DNA of 64,000 nt from Sungkyunkwania multivorans (GTDB lineage: Bacteria; Bacteroidota; Bacteroidia; Flavobacteriales; Flavobacteriaceae), in the NCBI RefSeq assembly GCF_042675645.1, contig NZ_JBHTJH010000005.1:1-64000 (forward strand), given 5' to 3'. The notes under the pieces are model-generated. The model saw only the letters and a list, made by a program, of their open reading frames with translations. It was not told where the DNA came from and ran no database searches. Position numbers and translations under genes: made by a program. The first letter of the stretch is position 1; every line of letters starts with the position of its first letter. Positions 58,525 through 64,000 of the stretch are shown here, piece after piece.

Positions 58525-59556
58525 CTAAAACATCATTTTTCGTTTTCTTACCAAGAGCCATATCACTACAGGTGCTCCTATGATCGACGTAACCGCATTG
58601 ATCGGTAAGGTAAGCTCGCTATTGGGCAATTGCGCCACTATATCACATAACAACATTAAAATTGCTCCATATAAAAGCACCGCCGGTACTAATATCTTAT
58701 GGTTCGAGGTGTCAAATATTTGTCGGGTCAAATGCGGGACCGCAACGCCTATAAAAACGATCGGACCGGCAAAGGCAGTAATACTTCCAGCCAATAGACT
58801 TGTGGCAAGGATGATCAGTAATCGAGTCTTTTTGATATTCGTTCCAAGACTTTTGGCATAGTTTTCTCCCAGTAATAATGAATTCAGTGATTTAATAGAG
58901 AATACACTCAGCATCATTCCGATTCCTACGATGATAGAAAATATTCCGACTTCCTTCCAGCTTAGATCTCCAATGCTGCCAAAAGACCAAAAAATGTATT
59001 GTTGCAACTGCTCTGCGGGACTAAAATAAGCCAAAACACTAACAACCGAGGCGGTAATGCTTCCAAACATGAGCCCAATGATGAGTATAGCCATAGAATC
59101 TCGCACGCGGATAGATACTGCAAGCACCGCCAACAGCACTAAAAAACTTCCAGCACTGGCCGCGATGGCTAAACTGTAGCCCGAAGTGATCATCACCGCA
59201 AACGTACCGCCAAAAAAGGAGGCTCCCATAATTAAGAGTGCAACGCCCAAGCTTGCGCCAGAACTGATCCCTAAGACAAATGGTCCTGCCAACGGATTTC
59301 TAAACAGTGTTTGCATCAATAATCCGCTTAATCCCAAGCCTGACCCCACCAGAATTGCGGTGATTGCTTTTGGGAAGCGATAGTTAAAGATGATATACGA
59401 CCAAGATTCTTTTTCAAGTGTATCTCCAAAGAACGATGAGAGGATTTGATCAAAGGGAATGCGTACCGAACCTAATGAAATATTGAGCAGCAAACAGCAA
59501 CATAATAAAAAAATGAGCCAAATGAATGCGAAACGATATGTTTTAGGCTTTGTCAA
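58525..59556 (-). CDS. btuC: FecCD/BtuC-type permease
   Basis: A 343-residue permease with about ten TM helices. Family segments include GSGLGLSGLLMQTLFRNPLAGPFVLGISSGAS and AGPIVFIGVAVPHLTRQ. The start codon is TTG, immediately after the stop of the binding-protein gene, with no ATG close enough to give a full first helix. The partner ATPase gene follows by 4 bp. It imports cobalamin (inferred) across the inner membrane. Confidence 0.9.
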   Translation of the reverse strand: MTKPKTYRFAFIWLIFLLCCCLLLNISLGSVRIPFDQILSSFFGDTLEKESWSYIIFNYRFPKAITAILVGSGLGLSGLLMQTLFRNPLAGPFVLGISSGASLGVALLIMGASFFGGTFAVMITSGYSLAIAASAGSFLVLLAVLAVSIRVRDSMAILIIGLMFGSITASVVSVLAYFSPAEQLQQYIFWSFGSIGDLSWKEVGIFSIIVGIGMMLSVFSIKSLNSLLLGENYAKSLGTNIKKTRLLIILATSLLAGSITAFAGPIVFIGVAVPHLTRQIFDTSNHKILVPAVLLYGAILMLLCDIVAQLPNSELTLPINAVTSIIGAPVVIWLLVRKRKMMF

Positions 59557-60708
59557 CTACTTTAAAGGTTTAAAGAAAACATTTTCGTGCTCGAATGGAA
59601 TCGTTGGATGAAGGATCTTGATCATGTCCTTCAAAACAATATGTGGTTGATAGGGGGCAAGCTCGTAATAAAGAATTCCTCCAGTCGCGCCTTTGGTCAA
59701 ATTGAAGGTATAGATATTTTTGTTTTGAAAAGCCGCAAATTGCTCGTAATGGTTATCGGCCTCCTTCATTTCCTGATAGCTCGAAAATTGCCCTGGAGCA
59801 ATCCAAAACTCCACGTTCTTTGCTTTTTCCAGTACATTCTCAAAACTGAGAGACAAACTTCCCGTTCCCTCTGAATCTTCCCAGAGATAGTCGGCATTGG
59901 CATCTTTTAAGAATTGCGCTTGAAAACTTTCTCCTGCCGGAAGATACCAAACATCCTTATACATGGCTCCGCCTAAAACCGACGGCCTATTGGTTGTTTT
60001 CTTCACCATTTCCCTTGCCTTGAGATATTCCTTTTCAATACTTGAAAAAACGCTATCACCTGCTTTTTCTTTGCCAAAGAAAGGGGCAAAGAACTTGATC
60101 CATTCAGCTCTTCCTAGGGGTGTGCGTTCGGTCCAATCGCCATTGTAGACCACTGGAATATTTGCAGACTTGATACGTTCATAGGCCTTATTACTGCTAT
60201 TGATAGAAAAGCCGATGACCACTTCGGGTTGCAGATCGATGAGGACCTCGGTATTGATCGCCTCATTGCTACCGACCTCTTTCACCTTGCCAGCTTCTAC
60301 ATTTCTTCTCGTTTTTTCGGATGAAATATATTCAATGCTTGGGAAACCGACGAGTGTACCTTCAACATCGAGCATCTCCAAGGCTGGAATATGGGTGGTG
60401 GAAGTTACTACAAGGCGCTCAACCGGCGTTAGAATGACCGCATCATACGTATCGACATTGACGCTGGTGTATAAGGCCTTTTCCCTTGGGATCAATGCAT
60501 ATTTGTAGGTCCTCTCAGCATCTGGCCAAGGAGTACTTACCTCAATGGTGGTCAGGACCTCGCCTTTCTCAATAGTGAACCCGGCAGCATATTTTATGAC
60601 TGTGGTGTTTTCCTGCTGCGGTTTCTCAAAAGGCGCTGGTTGCTCCTTTTTTTCCTTTCCGCAAGAGACAAGCAGTAGCAGTAGAAATGGTAGTATCGAT
60701 TTGTTCAT
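59557..60708 (-). CDS. btuF: Periplasmic substrate-binding lipoprotein, BtuF-like long form
   Basis: A 383-residue lipoprotein, lipobox LVSC (Cys16). The binding domain has STTHIPALEMLDVEGTLVGFP, LQPEVVIGFSINS and ILYYELAPYQPHIVLKDM, typical of class III binding proteins for cobalamin and siderophores, with an extra N-terminal segment of about 60 residues. First gene of btuFCD. The cobalamin riboswitch is on the opposite strand and does not lie in its transcript, so its control must be separate. Confidence 0.85.
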   Translation of the reverse strand: MNKSILPFLLLLLVSCGKEKKEQPAPFEKPQQENTTVIKYAAGFTIEKGEVLTTIEVSTPWPDAERTYKYALIPREKALYTSVNVDTYDAVILTPVERLVVTSTTHIPALEMLDVEGTLVGFPSIEYISSEKTRRNVEAGKVKEVGSNEAINTEVLIDLQPEVVIGFSINSSNKAYERIKSANIPVVYNGDWTERTPLGRAEWIKFFAPFFGKEKAGDSVFSSIEKEYLKAREMVKKTTNRPSVLGGAMYKDVWYLPAGESFQAQFLKDANADYLWEDSEGTGSLSLSFENVLEKAKNVEFWIAPGQFSSYQEMKEADNHYEQFAAFQNKNIYTFNLTKGATGGILYYELAPYQPHIVLKDMIKILHPTIPFEHENVFFKPLK

Positions 60709-60825
60709 GGAATTGGTTTTGGTATTTCAAAAATAAGATTTATTCACTGTTCGCTATGAAGCTTATTTAAATTGTTTACTTTCGCTACGAATTTTGGTTC
60801 GGCCTGCATCACATTGCTGGTCGAT
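60709..60825. promoter_or_regulatory. Divergent btuF-btuB promoter region
   Basis: 117 bp between the btuF ATG and the riboswitch. TACTTTCG (about 60777-60784) is a one-off match to TAnnTTTG on the + strand, but no spaced TTG is clear. No promoter could be fixed for btuF. No second riboswitch was seen. Confidence 0.3.
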
Positions 60826-61024
60826 TAAAAGGGAATCAGGTGCGTATTTTTATAATGATGATTCATCATTGACAATTCCTGAGCTGTTCCCGCAACTGTA
60901 AATTCATGTCGAATTTTTTGACACCTCTATACCAGAGGATATCATTTGCTTCATAACCACTGTGTCTTTTTAAGGCACGGGAAGGTGAAATGATATTGAA
61001 AAGCCAGGAGACCTGCCAGATTCA
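60826..61024 (+). promoter_or_regulatory. Cobalamin (B12) riboswitch
   Basis: Conserved pieces in order: AAAGGGAATCAGGTG, CTGTTCCCGCAACTGTAA, ACCACTGTGT, GGCACGGGAAGGTG and the B12 box AGCCAGGAGACCTGCC. These match the cobalamin riboswitch family. It binds adenosylcobalamin and here precedes btuB. The downstream hairpin at 61058 with T5 gives a simple transcriptional off-switch. Confidence 0.93.
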
Positions 61025-61057
61025 TCAATTATTGTCAAACTTTCGGGATAAAGGTTT

Positions 61058-61081
61058 GCATAGAGGAGACTCATGCTTTTT
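61058..61081 (+). terminator. Riboswitch expression-platform terminator
   Basis: Stem GCAT-(A)-GAG / CTC-ATGC with loop GAGA, followed by T5. It lies 34 bp after the B12 box and 20 bp before the btuB ATG. Competition with the aptamer is inferred. Confidence 0.6.
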
Positions 61082-61100
61082 CCCTATTAATGAAATTTAA

Positions 61101-62999
61101 ATGAACAAAAAACTGTACACTTTTGTTGTAGTTACGTTGTTCTGCACCATTGGCTTTGCCCAACAGCAAACATTGGAAGAAACAAAAGAAAATAAGGTAG
61201 AAGAATTGAATGAAGTGGTCGTATCCGACTCCCGCTTTCAGCTAAAAAGAGAAAACTCTGGGAAGACCGTGATCAAGATCACCCAAGAAGAACTGGCGAA
61301 AAATCAAGGAAGGACCGTTGCCGAAATTATCAATACCAAAAGTGGGATCGAGGTCAATGGTAGTCGAAGCAACGCTGGAAACGTCATAGGAAGCTTTGTA
61401 CGTGGCGGGAACAACCGCCAAGTACTAGTGATCATCGACGGAATTCAAGTTTCTGACCCCTCCGCGGTAAATGCGGAATATGACCTTCGCCTTTTATCCA
61501 CTTCCCAGATCGAATCGATAGAGATATTAAAAGGCGCAGCGAGTACTTTGTATGGTAACGCAGCGGCTGCAGCGGTGATCAATATTACCACCAAGACTGC
61601 GAATACAGATGGACTAAGCGCCAATTTTGAATCGTCTATCGGAAGCAATCAATCCCAAGACGACAGCAACTATGATCCTGCTGATTTTAGCAATCACCTC
61701 ACCATTGCGGCAAAACAAGAAAAAATAGCATTCTTGGTGGGATTTGGTCATCAGTATACCGACGGCCTTTCGGCAGTGATAGGCGAGGAGCGAGACCCTT
61801 ACAGTCGTATCAATGGAAATGTGAAGTTCGGATATCGATTCTCCGAGGCATTCGATTTAGGGATTTTAGCCAATTATGATAAGTTTCAGGTGTCCTATGA
61901 TGGCACCAACCCGACTACCTTTGCCTGGGAAGACCAGCCGAATACTTCGGAAACCGAGCAATTGCGCTTTGGCATCTCCCCCAAGTTTAACTATGGTAAT
62001 GGCAGTTTGACCTTAAATTTGGCCATCAACTCGATAGATAGCCAATTCAACGACAGTTTTCCTAGAACCACCGATTCGCAAAGTATTATTGGAGATATCT
62101 TCAATAAATATAATTTCGATGACACCTTCTATACGATCGTGGGACTTAACTATATTCAAAACAAGACCTTGTTCTTTGCGGGAGAGGAAGAAACGACGGC
62201 CATAGACCCCTATCTCAATGTGGTGTATGTTTCTGAACTTGGGGTCAACCTGAACGCCGGTGCTAGATTGAACAACCACAGTGAGTATGGTACGAACTTT
62301 ATTTATAACTTCAATCCGTCCTTTGCAATTAAAATAGGCGAGGGGTATGCCAAACTGTTCGGTTCTTATGCGACTTCGTTCATTGCACCCAATCTATCGC
62401 AATTATATGGTGCCTTTGGTCCGAATCCAGATTTGGATCCAGAAACGAATGTAACGATTGAGGGAGGGGTCGAGTATCGTCCTTCGAAGAAAATGCGAGT
62501 TAGTGGGTTGTATTTTAACCGGAAAGAGCAAGACGTCATCACTTTCACCACTATCGATTTTACGACATTTGAAGGTAAGTATCTCAATGCCGAAGATGAG
62601 TTTACGGCAAAAGGAGTAGAGGTCGAACTATCATGGAAACCAAGCGAAACGTTGAGTTTCGATACGAATTATACGTTTACCGAGCGTACGAATGATGTGC
62701 GCCTCAGATTACCAAAGCACAGGGTGAATGCGGTTGTGGGGTACAATATCAATAAGAATACCTTTACCTCGCTCAGCTATCAGTACTCCGGGAAGCGGAT
62801 CGATACGGATTTTTCGACCTTTACCAATGTCGTATTGGATGCCTTTAATTTGTTTGACGTCTATTTAAGCCATCGATTAAATGACAGGTTCAAGTTTTTC
62901 GCCAGCATCAACAATGTTCTAGATGAGGATTATTTGGAAGTTGTAGATTTTACCACGCGAGGTAGGAATGTACGATTGGGCTTTTCTCTATCGCTGTAG
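61101..62999 (+). CDS. btuB: TonB-dependent cobalamin receptor BtuB
   Basis: A 632-residue outer-membrane receptor, signal peptide 1-20 (cut after GFAQ). The TonB-box-like segment ELNEVVVSDSR precedes the plug (about 50-165; RTVAEIINTKSGIEVNG, IDGIQVSDPS and ASTLYGNAAAAAVINITTK), then a 22-strand barrel ending GRNVRLGFSLSL. Control by the upstream riboswitch fixes cobalamin or cobinamide as ligand. It has its own terminator, so btuB alone is the riboswitch target. Confidence 0.92.
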   Translation: MNKKLYTFVVVTLFCTIGFAQQQTLEETKENKVEELNEVVVSDSRFQLKRENSGKTVIKITQEELAKNQGRTVAEIINTKSGIEVNGSRSNAGNVIGSFVRGGNNRQVLVIIDGIQVSDPSAVNAEYDLRLLSTSQIESIEILKGAASTLYGNAAAAAVINITTKTANTDGLSANFESSIGSNQSQDDSNYDPADFSNHLTIAAKQEKIAFLVGFGHQYTDGLSAVIGEERDPYSRINGNVKFGYRFSEAFDLGILANYDKFQVSYDGTNPTTFAWEDQPNTSETEQLRFGISPKFNYGNGSLTLNLAINSIDSQFNDSFPRTTDSQSIIGDIFNKYNFDDTFYTIVGLNYIQNKTLFFAGEEETTAIDPYLNVVYVSELGVNLNAGARLNNHSEYGTNFIYNFNPSFAIKIGEGYAKLFGSYATSFIAPNLSQLYGAFGPNPDLDPETNVTIEGGVEYRPSKKMRVSGLYFNRKEQDVITFTTIDFTTFEGKYLNAEDEFTAKGVEVELSWKPSETLSFDTNYTFTERTNDVRLRLPKHRVNAVVGYNINKNTFTSLSYQYSGKRIDTDFSTFTNVVLDAFNLFDVYLSHRLNDRFKFFASINNVLDEDYLEVVDFTTRGRNVRLGFSLSL

Positions 63000-63019
63000 T
63001 AGCTAAAACATGTTCATGA

Positions 63020-63054
63020 AAAAATGCCGTTTTCAAATGGAAAGCGGCATTTTT
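63020..63054. terminator. Bidirectional terminator, btuB and S41 peptidase
   Basis: Perfect 10-bp arms AAAAATGCCG / CGGCATTTTT with an inner TTTTC/GAAAG extension (one mismatch). A and T runs form part of the arms on each side. Confidence 0.85.
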
Positions 63055-63075
63055 AGCTAATATGGGATTGCCATA

Positions 63076-64000
63076 TTATTCTTCTATAGCAAGCAAATCA
63101 TTGATCGGTGGTAAATTTTTTCCATCAACCTGCATTCCTCCCCAGAAACGAATACCCTCTTTAGAATCATATATATTTCTGACATCAGGAACATCTTTGA
63201 TACTTCTTCGGGTCGTACCCGTTATTTGTGCAATGGCCTCTGCCAATAGTGGTTCGGTCTCGTCGCCGAGTATGCCCAGGTCGGTAAGATCCTCTGGAAG
63301 ATTCGTCTCTGGAGCGATGCCATCGGTATAATCAAAGAAACCGGCAGCATTTTCGATTCGTCCAACCAACGGTTGCATTCCATACGAATTGTTTGGATTG
63401 ATGTTCCCCACGCGTCCCGGATTGTACACAAGAGAGTTTCCTACATCATCGACCAAGGTGATCGAAAACTCGTTCTTACCTCTGGTTCTTGTGCCGATCT
63501 GTTTTACAGTAATATACGGATCTAGCCCGTTGATCAATGCTTCGCTGGCAGATGCCGAGCTACCAGTCGTTAAAATATAAACCTCGGAGAGCCCTAGACT
63601 GTTTATATCAGTTCCGTTGCTCAATTGGCTTGCAAAATTATTACTGATTTGATCTTCACTTAATTGCGGCTGAATTTTGCTGTTCCATCTTTCTTTAAGG
63701 AATAACTGGCCTGCATTTCCACCAGTGATCATGCTCGCAAGGGCCGTAGCGGTATTTACAGAGCCACCTGGATTATATCTAAGGTCGATGACAAGATCGG
63801 TGATAGCCGGATTTTGGAACGTAGCGAAAGCGTTGTTCAATTCGGTATTAAATGCACTGGTAAAGCCATTGTACATCAGATAGCCTATCCTTTTACCCCC
63901 AGTTTCTATGGTCTTGGTAATAAAGACTGGATTTTCTGTATAGGCAGCTTTGGTCAATGCCACATCTACATTATTCAATTCCAAGGCAGAGCTTAAGACG
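63076..64000 (-). CDS. S41-family peptidase, 3' part (cut by window end)
   Basis: The last 307 or so codons of a tail-specific/S41 protease. Visible are GKRIGYLMYNGFTSAF, DLVIDLRYNPGGSVNTA, ILTTGSSASASEALING with the nucleophile Ser, and TRGKNEFSI with the paired Lys. The family cleaves at C-terminal residues in the periplasm. The frame remains open to base 64000 (internal TTG and no start codon needed), so the N-terminal and PDZ regions lie outside. No T9SS domain at the C-terminus, which ends PPINDLLAIEE. Confidence 0.88.
   Translation of the reverse strand, partial: VLSSALELNNVDVALTKAAYTENPVFITKTIETGGKRIGYLMYNGFTSAFNTELNNAFATFQNPAITDLVIDLRYNPGGSVNTATALASMITGGNAGQLFLKERWNSKIQPQLSEDQISNNFASQLSNGTDINSLGLSEVYILTTGSSASASEALINGLDPYITVKQIGTRTRGKNEFSITLVDDVGNSLVYNPGRVGNINPNNSYGMQPLVGRIENAAGFFDYTDGIAPETNLPEDLTDLGILGDETEPLLAEAIAQITGTTRRSIKDVPDVRNIYDSKEGIRFWGGMQVDGKNLPPINDLLAIEE

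Overview
This window is chromosomal DNA from a member of the Bacteroidota, most likely a Flavobacteriaceae species. Several exported proteins end in type IX secretion (T9SS type A) sorting domains. The best promoters have the Bacteroidota form TTG-N19/20-TAnnTTTG instead of sigma70 boxes. PurL is a single large polypeptide, CarB is the short 950-residue form, and several families are typical of this group (DUF4199, DUF5777, SatD/DUF3307, GlmU-like sugar nucleotidyltransferase). No rRNA, tRNA, CRISPR array or prophage was found.

Layout. 0-1.5 kb: a tyrosine recombinase diverging from a small Cys4 zinc-ribbon protein, beside a short, very GC-rich edge. 1.5-9.4 kb: purL carrying an in-frame 27-codon repeat element, a secreted endonuclease I, and an RsmB-type RNA methyltransferase, with dispersed palindromic repeats in the gaps. 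9.4-21.2 kb: a glycan-type locus. A five-gene + strand operon (TMTC-like TPR membrane protein, UbiA-type phosphoribosyltransferase, DprE1-like oxidase, DprE2-like reductase, HAD phosphatase) matches the polyprenyl-phosphate arabinose pathway. It is bracketed by two paralogous multi-TM/TPR proteins on the opposite strand and a vanadium-haloperoxidase/PAP2 protein. 21.4-26.3 kb: two tandem, giant beta-roll adhesin-like surface proteins with different C-termini. 26.3-31.5 kb: a His-rich membrane protein, a beta-propeller lipoprotein, an ECF sigma/anti-sigma-like/Spy-like operon, a possible small RNA and a 55-residue membrane protein.

31.5-50.1 kb is mostly core genes: lipid exporter, phosphosugar mutase, GT2, rpmE2, GlmU-like, peptide-binding lipoprotein, mtaB, lytic transglycosylase, rpmH, carB. 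50.1-54.9 kb: secreted proteins and a conserved-looking set of YceI, monoheme cytochrome lipoprotein, OB-fold, ankyrin, DOMON-like T9SS protein and DUF5777 beta-barrel. 54.9-57.6 kb: DUF3307, SatD with three 20-bp palindromic operators at exact 28-bp spacing, and rmuC. 57.7-63.0 kb: a B12 uptake unit, btuFCD divergent from a cobalamin riboswitch with a terminator and btuB. The window ends inside an S41 peptidase.

The most striking points are (i) the complete polyprenyl-phosphate pentofuranose donor pathway coupled to candidate GT-C transferases, (ii) the repeat element that has become part of PurL and has a related copy 3 kb away inside a terminator-like hairpin, and (iii) the phased operator array in front of satD.
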